In this document: positions 27,675-37,485 of the stretch, piece by piece
Layout of the letters: the number at the start of each line of letters is the position of its first letter
How positions within the stretch are numbered: position 1 is the stretch's first letter
Assembly: GCF_000145035.1 (NCBI RefSeq)
Contig: NC_014387.1
Span: forward strand, 1,186,276 to 1,250,275
Direction: 5' to 3'
Source: Butyrivibrio proteoclasticus B316
Lineage (GTDB): Bacteria; Bacillota; Clostridia; Lachnospirales; Lachnospiraceae
Length of the DNA stretch: 64,000 nt
The notes under the pieces: generated by a model
Told to the model about the DNA's origin: nothing
What the model saw: the letters and a program-made list of their open reading frames with translations, nothing else
The model's database searches: none
Translations under genes and position numbers: made by a program

Positions 27675-29528
27675 ATGCTTCTTGATCAGATAAATAAGAC
27701 TGGGGACATCAAGGATATACCCAAGAATCAGTATCCGGAGCTTGCCCAGGAAATCAGAGATTTTTTAATAAATAAATTATCGGTTACAGGCGGTCATCTT
27801 GCATCTAACCTTGGAACAGTCGAGCTTACCATGGCTCTTCATATTGCACTTGATCTTCCCAAGGACAAGATAATCTGGGATGTAGGACATCAGTGCTATA
27901 CACACAAGCTCCTTACAGGACGTAAGGACAAGTTTGACAGTTTGCGTCAGTACGGCGGTATGAGTGGATTCCCCAAGAGATGCGAATCTGATACTGACTG
28001 CTTTGACACAGGACACAGCTCCACATCTATCTCTGCCGGACTTGGAATGGTCAAGGCAAGAGATTTAAAAGGTGAGGATTACACAGTAGTATCTGTTATT
28101 GGTGATGGCTCGCTTACAGGCGGTCTTGCATATGAGGCCCTTAACAATGCAGCCAAGCTTGAGACCAACTACATTATCATTCTCAATGACAATGAGATGT
28201 CAATTTCCGAGAGCGTAGGCGGAATGAGAAAATACCTTGATTCTGTCCGCACAGCTGAAGGTTATCTGAATCTGAAATGGGATGTATATGAACAGCTCAG
28301 AAATTCTAATCCCAAGATGGTTGACAGCATCAGACGTGCCAAGAACAGCTTTAAACAGCTCTTTGTGCCGGGAATGGTATTTGAGAACCTTGGAATTACT
28401 TATCTGGGACCTGTTGATGGTCATGATACGGCAAGTCTTGTCAAGACAATAAAAGAGGCAAGAAATGTCAAAAAAGCAGTTATCATCCACGTCATGACCA
28501 AGAAGGGCAAGGGCTTTGAACCTGCAGAGAGACATCCTGCAAGATTCCATGGTACTGAGCCTTTCCTTATTGAAAACGGACTTCCTAGAAAGCCGAGAAC
28601 GACGGCCAATTATCAGGATATTTTCAGCACAGTTATGTGCAAGCTTGGAGCCAGAAATGACAAGGTCGTTGCTATAACAGCAGCAATGGCTGACGGAACA
28701 GGGCTTAAGAGATTCCGCAACATGTATCCTGACAGATTTGTGGATGCCGGAATTGCTGAGGAACACGCTGTAACTTTTGCAGCAGGAATGGCAGCTGGCG
28801 GCTACAAACCGGTATTTGCGGTTTATTCATCTTTTTTACAAAGGGCTTATGACCAGATAATGGAAGATGTCTGCCTTCAGAATCTTCCTGTGGTATTTGC
28901 CATAGACAGAGCCGGACTTGTAGGAAGTGACGGTGAAACTCATCAGGGTATATTTGACCTGTCCTACATGTCTACAATGCCAAATATGCATATCATGGCG
29001 CCCAAGAATAAATGGGAACTGTCAGATATGCTCAAGTTCGCTGTTGACCTTGACTGTCCATGCGCAGTCAGATATCCAAGGGGCACTGCTTACGACGGCC
29101 TTGAAGATTTCAGGGCACCTATCGTTATGGGCAAGTGCGAGCCTATTTACGAGGAAAAAGATGTATGTCTCCTTGCAGTAGGCAGTATGGTCAAGACAGC
29201 AGAAAAGGTAAGAGAAATACTAAAGGAAAATGGAATAAAGTGTTCACTTGTAAATGCAAGATTTGTTAAGCCTATTGATACTGAGTATATTCATATGGCC
29301 AGTAAGACGCACAAACTCTTTGTTACAATGGAAGAAAATGTTGCAACAGGCGGCTATGGAGAAAAAGTCAGACAGTATGTGGACGAGAACAGACTTGATT
29401 CCTATGTTCTGCAGATTGCAATACCTGATAAGTTTGTAACTCACGGTAGCGTTGACAAACTATATAAAGAGCTTGGAATGGACGCAGAATCAGTTGCAAT
29501 GCGTATCATGGATGAAATTAAGAGATGA
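27675..29528 (+). CDS. dxs: 1-deoxy-D-xylulose-5-phosphate synthase
   Basis: DXS is the thiamine-diphosphate enzyme that starts the MEP isoprenoid pathway from pyruvate and glyceraldehyde-3-phosphate. The 617-residue protein has WDVGHQCYTHKLLTGR, the ThDP motif GDGSLTGGLAYEALNNA from residue 143, and LNDNEMSIS. The catalytic-glutamate motif AGIAEEHAVTFAAGMA and a transketolase C-terminal domain (MEENVATGGYG) follow. AAGGAG lies before the ATG. It is co-directional with ispA (32-bp gap), so one transcript may supply both steps. Confidence 0.97.
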   Translation: MLLDQINKTGDIKDIPKNQYPELAQEIRDFLINKLSVTGGHLASNLGTVELTMALHIALDLPKDKIIWDVGHQCYTHKLLTGRKDKFDSLRQYGGMSGFPKRCESDTDCFDTGHSSTSISAGLGMVKARDLKGEDYTVVSVIGDGSLTGGLAYEALNNAAKLETNYIIILNDNEMSISESVGGMRKYLDSVRTAEGYLNLKWDVYEQLRNSNPKMVDSIRRAKNSFKQLFVPGMVFENLGITYLGPVDGHDTASLVKTIKEARNVKKAVIIHVMTKKGKGFEPAERHPARFHGTEPFLIENGLPRKPRTTANYQDIFSTVMCKLGARNDKVVAITAAMADGTGLKRFRNMYPDRFVDAGIAEEHAVTFAAGMAAGGYKPVFAVYSSFLQRAYDQIMEDVCLQNLPVVFAIDRAGLVGSDGETHQGIFDLSYMSTMPNMHIMAPKNKWELSDMLKFAVDLDCPCAVRYPRGTAYDGLEDFRAPIVMGKCEPIYEEKDVCLLAVGSMVKTAEKVREILKENGIKCSLVNARFVKPIDTEYIHMASKTHKLFVTMEENVATGGYGEKVRQYVDENRLDSYVLQIAIPDKFVTHGSVDKLYKELGMDAESVAMRIMDEIKR

Positions 29529-29554
29529 TAATAGAAAGATAGTAAGGAAATAAC

Positions 29555-30457
29555 ATGGCAAAAGATAAAGAGAGGCTTGATGTCCTGTTGGTTAACAGAG
29601 GACTTGCCCCATCAAGAGAAAAAGCCAAGACACTTATAATGGCCGGAGAAGTATTTGTAAACGGACAAAGAGAGGATAAGCCTGGAACAACCTTTGAGGA
29701 GTCCAAGATAACAAGCCTTGAAGTAAGGGGCGATACACTTCCCTACGTTTCAAGAGGCGGTCTTAAGCTTGAAAAAGCTGTTAACAATTTTGGCTTTTCT
29801 CTGGAAAATAAAATATGTATGGATATTGGTGCTTCTACAGGAGGCTTTACGGACTGCATGCTCCAGAACGGGGCAACCAAGGTTTACTCGGTTGATGTTG
29901 GTCACGGCCAGCTTGACTGGAAATTAAGAAGTGATCCCAGAGTAGTCTGTATGGAGAAGACCAATTTCAGATATATGGTAAGAGATGATATTGCAGATGA
30001 TCTTGATTTTGCTTCCTGCGATGTATCTTTTATCTCACTTACCAAGATATTATTGCCGGCCAGACGTCTTCTCAAGGACGGAGGACAGATGGTATGTCTT
30101 ATCAAACCACAGTTCGAAGCAGGCAAAGAAAAGGTTGGTAAAAAAGGCGTAGTCAGAGATCCTGCTGTTCATGAAGAAGTTGTTCACAGGATAATGGATT
30201 TTGTAGATATTGCAGGCTTTAGCGTTCTTCACCTTGATTATTCACCTATCAAGGGGCCTGAGGGAAATATAGAGTATTTGATACACATCAGCAAGAATCC
30301 GGATATGAACGAGAAGGTTGCTGATCTGTCTGAGGCTGAGGGAGAGAAAACCCTTAAAGCCGTGGAGGAGAGTAAAGAGGGACTGTCACACAGCCCTGAA
30401 ATGGAGAAGCTCATTGCAGAAACAGTTGCAAGAGCGCATGGGAGTCTTGATAAATAA
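29555..30457 (+). CDS. tlyA: TlyA-family rRNA methyltransferase
   Basis: TlyA proteins are 2'-O-methyltransferases of 16S and 23S rRNA. Some were first described as hemolysins. The 300-residue product has an N-terminal S4 RNA-binding domain (RLDVLLVNRGLAPSREKAK, then GEVFVNG). A Rossmann SAM domain follows, with MDIGASTGGFTDCMLQNGA and later SCDVSFISL. The C-terminal 30 residues or so are an extra acidic/helical tail. The gene lies between dxs and nadK, its common position in Firmicutes. The neighbour starts two bases after the stop. Confidence 0.92.
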   Translation: MAKDKERLDVLLVNRGLAPSREKAKTLIMAGEVFVNGQREDKPGTTFEESKITSLEVRGDTLPYVSRGGLKLEKAVNNFGFSLENKICMDIGASTGGFTDCMLQNGATKVYSVDVGHGQLDWKLRSDPRVVCMEKTNFRYMVRDDIADDLDFASCDVSFISLTKILLPARRLLKDGGQMVCLIKPQFEAGKEKVGKKGVVRDPAVHEEVVHRIMDFVDIAGFSVLHLDYSPIKGPEGNIEYLIHISKNPDMNEKVADLSEAEGEKTLKAVEESKEGLSHSPEMEKLIAETVARAHGSLDK

Positions 30458-30459
30458 CT

Positions 30460-31308
30460 ATGGATCATTTTTGCATTGTTACTAATACCAGTAAGGATCG
30501 TGAAATGGAAATGACTATGCATATCAAGGATTACCTTGAGAAGCATGGTAAGAAGTGTGTTATTGCGGAAAAATTATCGGGTGCTGTCAAGGAGCACAGG
30601 GTAGAGAGAGATTTTCTTAGTGATATTCCGGAGAATTCAGAGTGCATCATAGTTCTGGGAGGCGATGGCACAATGTTGCAGGCTGCCAGGAGTGCTGCTT
30701 ACCTTGATATACCTCTTATAGGTGTCAATCTTGGAACTCTGGGTTATCTTGCAGAGGTTGAAAAGAGTGGTGTTGATGATGCTCTTCGTCGTCTTCTTGC
30801 AGGTGATTACGAGATAGAAGATCGTATGATGCTCTATGGTGACGGGTGTGATAAGCATGACTACGCCCTTAACGATATCATCGTTACAAGGCGCTCGGCG
30901 CTTTCTACAATAAACTTTGATGTTTATGTCAACAATCTCTTTTTATGTAATTATCATGCAGATGGAATCGTAATCTCTACGCCTACAGGTTCTACCGGCT
31001 ATAGCATGTCAGCCGGAGGCCCTATAGTAGAGCCATCAGGCAGTATGATACTGGTAACTCCGATCTGTCCGCATACAATTAATGCCAGAAGTATGGTACT
31101 GGCTGCTGATACCAAGATTTCAGTTGTGATCAGGGAAGGAAGAGACGGCAGTAATCAGGAGGCCGTTGCCTATTTTGACGGAAGCGGTCAGATTGATATG
31201 AATACCGGGGACAGGATAGAAATCGAGAGGTCTGACAAGACTACCAAGATAATAAGGCTTAACAGAGTAAGCTTTTTGGAGGTACTTGGTAAGAAATTTG
31301 ATAAATGA
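30460..31308 (+). CDS. nadK: NAD kinase
   Basis: It phosphorylates NAD to NADP. The 282-residue product has the GGDGTML motif at 67-73 with IVLGGDGTMLQAAR context. NLGTLGYLAEVE, the conserved NDIIVTR strand, and the YHADGIVISTPTGSTGYSMSAGG region also fit the family. It is the usual length and starts two bases after tlyA, so it is coupled to it. argR follows after 60 bp. Confidence 0.95.
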   Translation: MDHFCIVTNTSKDREMEMTMHIKDYLEKHGKKCVIAEKLSGAVKEHRVERDFLSDIPENSECIIVLGGDGTMLQAARSAAYLDIPLIGVNLGTLGYLAEVEKSGVDDALRRLLAGDYEIEDRMMLYGDGCDKHDYALNDIIVTRRSALSTINFDVYVNNLFLCNYHADGIVISTPTGSTGYSMSAGGPIVEPSGSMILVTPICPHTINARSMVLAADTKISVVIREGRDGSNQEAVAYFDGSGQIDMNTGDRIEIERSDKTTKIIRLNRVSFLEVLGKKFDK

Positions 31309-31368
31309 TCACCTGAATGAGTGTTATGGAACACTCTTGTTGTTTAAGTTTTATGGGGGTAATCGTAT

Positions 31369-31818
31369 ATGAAGAAAAACAGACATGATAAAATAATTGA
31401 ACTTATAGCCAGATATGAGGTAGAAACTCAGGAACAGCTTGCAGAACTTCTCAGAGGCGAAGGGTACGATGTTACTCAGGCAACTGTTTCAAGAGATATA
31501 AGACAGATGAAGCTCAGCAAGCAGGTTACTGAAGATGGCAGACAAAAGTACGTTTATTCAACTGCTGACAGTGATGTGATGCAGGATAAATACGTAAGTG
31601 TCCTTAAGGCTGGCTTTGTCAAAATGGATGTTGCACAGAACATTCTCGTTATCAAGACCGTTTCCGGAATGGCAATGGCGCTTGCAGCGGCAATTGATGC
31701 AATAGATATGCCGGAGATAGTTGGGTGCATAGCCGGAGATGACACCATCATGATGGTGATCAAAACCAATGAAGAAGCCATCGAAGTGATGGAGAAGTTT
31801 AGGGAAATGTTGGCTTGA
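31369..31818 (+). CDS. argR: Arginine repressor
   Basis: ArgR (AhrC) is the arginine-responsive hexameric regulator. The 149-residue protein has an N-terminal winged helix (RHDKIIELIARYEVETQEQL, then TQATVSRDIRQMKLSK). The C-terminal oligomerisation and arginine-binding domain contains the conserved GCIAGDDTIMMV motif. GGGGG precedes the ATG. Its position between nadK and recN is conserved in Firmicutes, although arginine genes are not in this window. Confidence 0.95.
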   Translation: MKKNRHDKIIELIARYEVETQEQLAELLRGEGYDVTQATVSRDIRQMKLSKQVTEDGRQKYVYSTADSDVMQDKYVSVLKAGFVKMDVAQNILVIKTVSGMAMALAAAIDAIDMPEIVGCIAGDDTIMMVIKTNEEAIEVMEKFREMLA

Positions 31819-31908
31819 CGCTGTTATGGATCATAGATTCATAAGGCAGCAGATAAGTCTTCATTATAAATCAAGACGGGGTTCTCATTTATAGAAAGAT
31901 GGGGAAAT

Positions 31909-33597
31909 ATGTTATACAGTTTACACGTTAAGAATCTTGCTCTTATCAAAGAGCAGGAGATCGAGTTCTCCAAAGGACTTAATATCCTTACTGGAGAAAC
32001 CGGCGCAGGTAAATCAGTAGTTATTGGTTCTGTAAACCTTGCGCTTGGCGGAAAAGCCGATGCCGGTCTTATCAGAACCGGGGAGGAATATGCACTTGTA
32101 GAGCTTGTCTTTGGACTTGAGAATGATAGCCAGAGAAAACTGCTGGAAGCAATGGATATCCCTGTAGAGGAGGATGGAACAGTTGTTATCCAGAGAAAGC
32201 TCATGCAGGGGAGGAGTGTATCCAAGGTATGTGGGGAATCTGTATCTGCAAGGCAGCTCAAAGATATCTCTAACATTCTTATAAATATCCATGGGCAGAA
32301 TGATCATCAGGAACTTTTGCACAAGCAGAAGCACCTTGATATTCTTGATGATTATTGCATGGATAAATTGGGTGATCTTCCTGATAAATTAAAAGAAAAC
32401 CTTCAGAAAATGAAGGAATTACAAAACAGCCTTGATGAAACGAATATTGATGAGGCATCAAGGATAAGAGAGCAGGAGCTTTTGGAATTTGAAGTCAATG
32501 AAATTTCAGAGGCTGCTCCTTTAGTGGGCGAAGATGAGAAGCTTGAAAGTGCTTATCACAAGATGGTCAACAGTCGCAAAATTTCTGAGGCGGCTTATAC
32601 TGCTTATGCCATGACAGGCTCAGGTGAATCAGAAGAGAGTGCTTCTGATATTGTAGGAAGGGCAGTAAGGGAACTTTCAACAGTTGTTTCCTATGACGCG
32701 GAGCTGTCAGATCTTTTATCGCAGCTGTCGGATGTAGAGAATCTTTTAACAGATTTTAATCATTCTCTTTCTGCATATATCAAAGATCTTGAGTTTGACG
32801 ATGAGGAGTTTAAAGAGACTGAGGACAGGCTCAATATCATCAACCATCTCAAGGATAAATATGGCGGCACTATAGAAAAGGTGCTTGCTGAGCTCTCTGA
32901 CAAACAGGCAAGGCTGGATGCTCTTTCGGATCTGGATGCGCACAGAGCAAAGCTTATGAAAGACCTTGAAGAGCAGAAAAAGACTGTTCTTGACCTGTGC
33001 AGGAAGATTTCTGTGATCAGGAAAAAAGCTTCCAAAGAACTTGGAGAGAAATTAAAAAGCGCCCTTATTGATCTTAACTTCCTTGATGTTAAGTTTGAAA
33101 TAGCTGTAAACAGCGATGAAGAGAACATTACAGCAAGGGGCTATGATGACGTGGAATTTATGATTTCCACTAACCCGGGGGAAGCACTTCGTCCTCTCGA
33201 GAAGATTGCAAGTGGTGGTGAGCTTTCCAGAATAATGCTTGCTCTTAAGACGGTAGTTGCAGATAAGGACGACATCAGCACTCTTATTTTTGATGAAATT
33301 GATGCCGGTATCAGTGGCAAAACTGCCTGGAAGGTTTCTCAAAAGCTGGGTGAGCTTTCAAGAGACCATCAGATTATCTGCATTACTCATTTACCGCAGA
33401 TCGCGGCTATGGCAGATACGCACTTTATGATTGAGAAGGGCTTATCCGACGGAAGAACAGTTACAAATATTTATTCTCTCTCTGAGGATGATTCTACCAA
33501 AGAACTGTCCAGACTTCTGGGAGGAGAAGAAATAACTGAGGCTACAATTCAGAACGCTCTTGATATGAAGAAGATGGCATTAGAGAGCAAAGGGTGA
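31909..33597 (+). CDS. recN: DNA repair protein RecN
   Basis: RecN is an SMC-like ATPase that acts early in double-strand-break repair. The 562-residue protein has Walker A GETGAGKS (29-36) after the LHVKNLALI start. A central coiled coil of about 250 residues follows. The C-terminal half has LEKIASGGELSRIMLALK (ABC signature) and LIFDEIDAGISGKTAW (Walker B), then the CITHLPQIAAMAD motif. The length is typical. GGGGA precedes the ATG. Confidence 0.96.
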   Translation: MLYSLHVKNLALIKEQEIEFSKGLNILTGETGAGKSVVIGSVNLALGGKADAGLIRTGEEYALVELVFGLENDSQRKLLEAMDIPVEEDGTVVIQRKLMQGRSVSKVCGESVSARQLKDISNILINIHGQNDHQELLHKQKHLDILDDYCMDKLGDLPDKLKENLQKMKELQNSLDETNIDEASRIREQELLEFEVNEISEAAPLVGEDEKLESAYHKMVNSRKISEAAYTAYAMTGSGESEESASDIVGRAVRELSTVVSYDAELSDLLSQLSDVENLLTDFNHSLSAYIKDLEFDDEEFKETEDRLNIINHLKDKYGGTIEKVLAELSDKQARLDALSDLDAHRAKLMKDLEEQKKTVLDLCRKISVIRKKASKELGEKLKSALIDLNFLDVKFEIAVNSDEENITARGYDDVEFMISTNPGEALRPLEKIASGGELSRIMLALKTVVADKDDISTLIFDEIDAGISGKTAWKVSQKLGELSRDHQIICITHLPQIAAMADTHFMIEKGLSDGRTVTNIYSLSEDDSTKELSRLLGGEEITEATIQNALDMKKMALESKG

Positions 33598-33651
33598 TCT
33601 TGCAGAAAGCTCTTTTAACTCATGATGCCCTTGATACATGAGGACAACAAG

Positions 33652-34311
33652 ATGACTATTGATAATGAAGACCTGATAAACAGCATAATTGCTTCGCTTG
33701 GCAGGATCAATACTATATCTCTTGATGAGATGCCAAATATAGATCTATATATGGATCAGCTCACGACCTTTATGGATGAGAGGCTCAAGAAGACAACAAG
33801 GCACCCTGAGACAGATAAGATCCTGACTAAGACCATGATCAATAACTACGCCAAGAATGATCTTTTACCTCCTCCTGTCAGGAAGAAGTATTCCAAGGAT
33901 CATCTGATTTTATTGATATTCATCTATTACCTCAAGAATATCCTGTCCATCAACGATATACAGACGCTTATTGATCCGCTCAAGGAAAGATTCCACATGA
34001 GCGATGACGAGCTTAATCTTAGCAAGATCTATAACACCGCCTATGAACTTCAGAGTGAGGCACTGGAGCCTGTTATTGAGGATCTTAAAAAGAAATATGC
34101 AAGGAGTCTTGAAACCTTTGATGATGATAGCCTTTCAGATGAAGAAAAAAAGAGAATGCAGATGTTCTCTTTTATCGTGGAGCTATCTTATGATGTCTAT
34201 GTCAAGAAGCTCCTGATTGAGAAGATACTTGATAATGTCGTGACAGAAAAAGAGAGTCAGAAAGCTAAAGACAAAGCAAGAGACAAGGGAAAAGACAAGA
34301 AAAAGTCATGA
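33652..34311 (+). CDS. DUF1836 domain protein
   Basis: The 219-residue protein has a central segment LLPPPVRKKYSKDHLILLIFIYYLK that fits the DUF1836 family (YsaA-like), a predicted MerR-like winged-helix domain of unknown function. The C-terminus is a Lys/Asp-rich helix (KAKDKARDKGKDKKK). The ATG at 33652 with GAGGA upstream is chosen over one at 33622. It lies between recN and pcrA. A transcription-regulator role is suggested only by the fold prediction attached to the family. Confidence 0.75.
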   Translation: MTIDNEDLINSIIASLGRINTISLDEMPNIDLYMDQLTTFMDERLKKTTRHPETDKILTKTMINNYAKNDLLPPPVRKKYSKDHLILLIFIYYLKNILSINDIQTLIDPLKERFHMSDDELNLSKIYNTAYELQSEALEPVIEDLKKKYARSLETFDDDSLSDEEKKRMQMFSFIVELSYDVYVKKLLIEKILDNVVTEKESQKAKDKARDKGKDKKKS

Positions 34312-34363
34312 CTGCATACTGTTTAATTGGTAATAAGATCGAGAAAAGGAATTATAAGTTTTA

Positions 34364-36907
34364 ATGGGAATTTACGATACACTTAATTCACAGCAGAAAA
34401 AGGCTGTGCTTCAGACAGACGGACCTGTCCTTATTTTGGCCGGTGCCGGTTCAGGTAAGACAAGAGTACTGACTCACAGAGTTGCTTACCTTATAGATGA
34501 ATGCAATGTTAATCCGTGGAATATAATGGCTATCACTTTCACTAATAAGGCAGCAGGTGAGATGCGTGAGCGAGTTGACAAGATTGTTGGCTTTGGCGCT
34601 GAGAGTATCTGGGTTTCAACCTTCCATTCCAGCTGCGTTCGCATTCTCAGAAGATATGCTGATAAGCTGGGATTTAGCAATAATTTTACAATCTATGATA
34701 CTGATGATTCCAAAACACTCATGAAGGATATCTGTAAGAAGTATCAGCTGGAAACAACTCAGCTCAAGCTCAGGCAGATTATGAGCAGCATATCCAAGTG
34801 TAAGGATAATCTGGTTTCACCTGAAGAATATGCGCTTGCTACTCAAAATGATTTTATTAAAGCCAAGATTTCCAAGGCATACCTGGAGTATCAGGCTGCT
34901 CTTAAAAAGAATAACGCCATGGACTTTGATGACCTTATCATGAAGACTGTGGAACTCTTCAAAGCCTGTCCTGAAGTACTTGATTCCTATCAGGAGAGAT
35001 TCCGCTACATCATGGTGGATGAGTATCAGGATACCAATAATGCTCAGTTTGAGCTTATAAGGCTTCTTGCTGATAAATACCACAACCTCTGCGTTGTAGG
35101 TGATGATGATCAGAGTATCTACAGATTCCGTGGAGCCAACATCAGGAATATTCTGGACTTTGAAAAGGTATACCCTGATGCCACAGTCATTAAGCTCGAG
35201 CAGAACTACAGATCAACTCAGCAGATCCTTGATGCTGCCAATGCTGTTATTCATAACAACAGAGGACGTAAGGATAAAGCTCTTTGGACTGATGAAAAAA
35301 ATGGTGAGTTTGTTAAACTAAAGCAGTTTGACACAGCTTATGACGAGGCAGAGTTTATTGCAGGTGATATAGGTAAGCTCAAGAGAAATGGCAAGTTAAG
35401 CTATGATGAATGCGCTGTTTTGTATAGGACTAATGCGCAGTCCAGACTTATAGAAGAACGTTTTGTGCATGAGGGAATACCTTACGATATAGTTGGCGGC
35501 GTTAATTTCTATTCAAGACGCGAGATAAAAGATCTTTTGGCATATCTTAAGACTATAGATAACGGCTCGGATGATATAGCTGTTAAAAGAATCATCAATG
35601 TTCCAAAACGAGGCATAGGAGCAACAACTATAGACTATGTTCAGAATTATGCCGATGAGAGAAAGATCAGCTTCTATGATGCTCTTTGCGAAGCAGACCA
35701 GATAATGGCTGTTAGTAGAAGTGCCGGTAAACTCAAGGATTTTGTGACAATGATCAGGGCTTTCAGGACCAAGATGAAGACATACTCTCTTGAGGACCTT
35801 CTCAAGGACGTCATTGATACTGTCGGCTATATGAATTATCTGCGTACTCTTGATGAAGATGATGACAGCGAAGACAATGACAGAGCTCAGAACGTAGATG
35901 AACTTATTTCCAAGATAGCATCTTATGAGGAGAATGAGGAAGTTGAGCAGCCGACTCTTTCAGGATTTTTGGAAGAGGTAGCACTGGTTGCAGACATAGA
36001 CAGGATAGGAGAGGATAATGAGAAGGTTCTTCTCATGACTCTTCACAGCGCCAAGGGACTAGAATTTGAGCATGTTTACCTGGCAGGAATGGAAGAGGGT
36101 GTTTTCCCAAGCTATATGACTCTTCAGAACGAGGACTCTGATCCGGAGGGAATCGAGGAGGAGAGACGTCTTGCTTATGTAGGAATTACCCGTGCCAAGA
36201 AGCATCTGACTCTATGCGCAGCAAGACGCAGGATGGTAAGGGGCGAGACTATGTACAACCGCCTTAGCCGTTTTGTGACAGAGATTCCGGATAATCTTTT
36301 GGATAAGTCAGGTGCATCTAGCGAGAAGCCGGCATTTCTTTTTGATGATGGCGATTCAATTGATGAGTATGAGGGTGTAGAAGACAGCTACTCAGGCGGA
36401 AATTCTGCTTATAGCTCCGGATATAACAAGAAGTATAATACCTATTCAGATGACTATGATGATAACAGCATAAGCGGTGGCTACTCAGGAATTAAGCCTG
36501 CTTATGCCAAGGGTATCAGACAGGCAAATGCAAGGAGCGCTGCAAGTTCTTCTGGAAGCTCCAAGAGTGCAGGAACGCCAAAGTCAGGGCTTTCTGCAAC
36601 CTATAAGCTCAAGGCTTCGCCTAAGACTACTGTGATAAAACGTGCTCAGCCCAAGGATAAGCCTTACATTTCAGGAGCTGCGGCTACACATACCAAGGGA
36701 AGCCTTGCAGGTCTTTCCAAGGGAATGCCAACCCAGACTACTAAACCTGAATATCAGACAGGTGACAGAGTATCACATGTTAAATATGGCATCGGAACCG
36801 TGACTTCTCTTGAAGAGGGGCCAAGAGACTACAAAGTTACCGTTAATTTCGATGATTGTGGCCAGAAGATAATGTATGCGGCTTTTGCCAAGCTCAAGAA
36901 GGTGTGA
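34364..36907 (+). CDS. pcrA: ATP-dependent DNA helicase PcrA/UvrD
   Basis: It is a superfamily 1A 3'-5' helicase for repair and plasmid/phage replication. The 847-residue product has Walker A GAGSGKT (27-33), FTNKAAGEMRERV, MVDEYQDTNNAQFELI, GDDDQSIYRFRGA, LEQNYRS, TLHSAKGLEFEHV and EEERRLAYVGITRAKK in order. A low-complexity Ser/Tyr/Asp linker of about 100 residues follows. The C-terminal Tudor-like module is GDRVSHVKYGIGTV, typical of Gram-positive PcrA that contacts RNA polymerase. AAAAGGA lies upstream. Confidence 0.96.
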   Translation: MGIYDTLNSQQKKAVLQTDGPVLILAGAGSGKTRVLTHRVAYLIDECNVNPWNIMAITFTNKAAGEMRERVDKIVGFGAESIWVSTFHSSCVRILRRYADKLGFSNNFTIYDTDDSKTLMKDICKKYQLETTQLKLRQIMSSISKCKDNLVSPEEYALATQNDFIKAKISKAYLEYQAALKKNNAMDFDDLIMKTVELFKACPEVLDSYQERFRYIMVDEYQDTNNAQFELIRLLADKYHNLCVVGDDDQSIYRFRGANIRNILDFEKVYPDATVIKLEQNYRSTQQILDAANAVIHNNRGRKDKALWTDEKNGEFVKLKQFDTAYDEAEFIAGDIGKLKRNGKLSYDECAVLYRTNAQSRLIEERFVHEGIPYDIVGGVNFYSRREIKDLLAYLKTIDNGSDDIAVKRIINVPKRGIGATTIDYVQNYADERKISFYDALCEADQIMAVSRSAGKLKDFVTMIRAFRTKMKTYSLEDLLKDVIDTVGYMNYLRTLDEDDDSEDNDRAQNVDELISKIASYEENEEVEQPTLSGFLEEVALVADIDRIGEDNEKVLLMTLHSAKGLEFEHVYLAGMEEGVFPSYMTLQNEDSDPEGIEEERRLAYVGITRAKKHLTLCAARRRMVRGETMYNRLSRFVTEIPDNLLDKSGASSEKPAFLFDDGDSIDEYEGVEDSYSGGNSAYSSGYNKKYNTYSDDYDDNSISGGYSGIKPAYAKGIRQANARSAASSSGSSKSAGTPKSGLSATYKLKASPKTTVIKRAQPKDKPYISGAAATHTKGSLAGLSKGMPTQTTKPEYQTGDRVSHVKYGIGTVTSLEEGPRDYKVTVNFDDCGQKIMYAAFAKLKKV

Positions 36908-37017
36908 GAGATTAAAGCTGTTATATGACAGACGTTAATTTAGATATTGGTAATTTCATATAGAAATCTTAGTAAGAAGAATGATTTCAAAAGAATATGA
37001 AATAGAAAATGTAAATT

Positions 37018-37048
37018 TTGAGAATGGGCGCAATGAATATGTTATACT
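37018..37048 (+). promoter_or_regulatory. Candidate promoter for the 87-residue membrane protein
   Basis: TATACT at 37043-37048 is a good -10 about 37 bp before the start codon. The best -35 is TTGAGA at 37018-37023, with a long 19-bp spacer. Confidence 0.35.
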
Positions 37049-37084
37049 AATAATGTAAAATTTTTATATGAGAAAGGGGTTACC

Positions 37085-37348
37085 ATGGAAGTACAATCTA
37101 AGATCAACGACATTATTGAATTGACACGTATTAACGAGTTACTTGACAAAAGAGAAGCTGCTAATGCCAAGAAGCCTTCCAATGTGATCCTTTGGATTCT
37201 GGCTGTACTTGGTGCATGCTCAGCTGTAGCTATCATCTCATTTATGGTTTATCGCTATATGACACCTGCTTTTGAGGATGATTATTATGACGATGACTTT
37301 GATGATTTCGATGATGATTTTGATGATGAGGACTTCATCAAGGAGTGA
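37085..37348 (+). CDS. Small membrane protein with Asp-rich tail
   Basis: The 87-residue protein has an N-terminal amphipathic helix (KINDIIELTRINELLDKREAA) and one transmembrane segment (about 37-60, ILWILAVLGACSAVAIISFM). The C-terminal tail is made almost only of Asp, Tyr and Phe (repeats of DDFDD). AAAGGGG precedes the ATG. I do not recognise a named function. Its own promoter-like -10 and a following hairpin suggest a single-gene unit between pcrA and the methyltransferase. Confidence 0.75.
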   Translation: MEVQSKINDIIELTRINELLDKREAANAKKPSNVILWILAVLGACSAVAIISFMVYRYMTPAFEDDYYDDDFDDFDDDFDDEDFIKE

Positions 37349-37393
37349 TTCAAGGTACTGCAATTCGAACCTATAAGAACAAGATGAACTATT

Positions 37394-37430
37394 AGAGCCA
37401 AGTGGGGGATTATATCTGAAGCTTGGCTCT
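37394..37430. other. Inverted repeat after the small membrane protein
   Basis: AGAGCCAAG (37394-37402) and CTTGGCTCT (37422-37430) form a perfect 9-bp stem with a 19-nt loop. No T-run follows. Confidence 0.45.
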
Positions 37431-37485
37431 GAATATGTTATAGTACCCACAGGAAAATATTTAAAATTAAGAAAGTAAGAAAATA

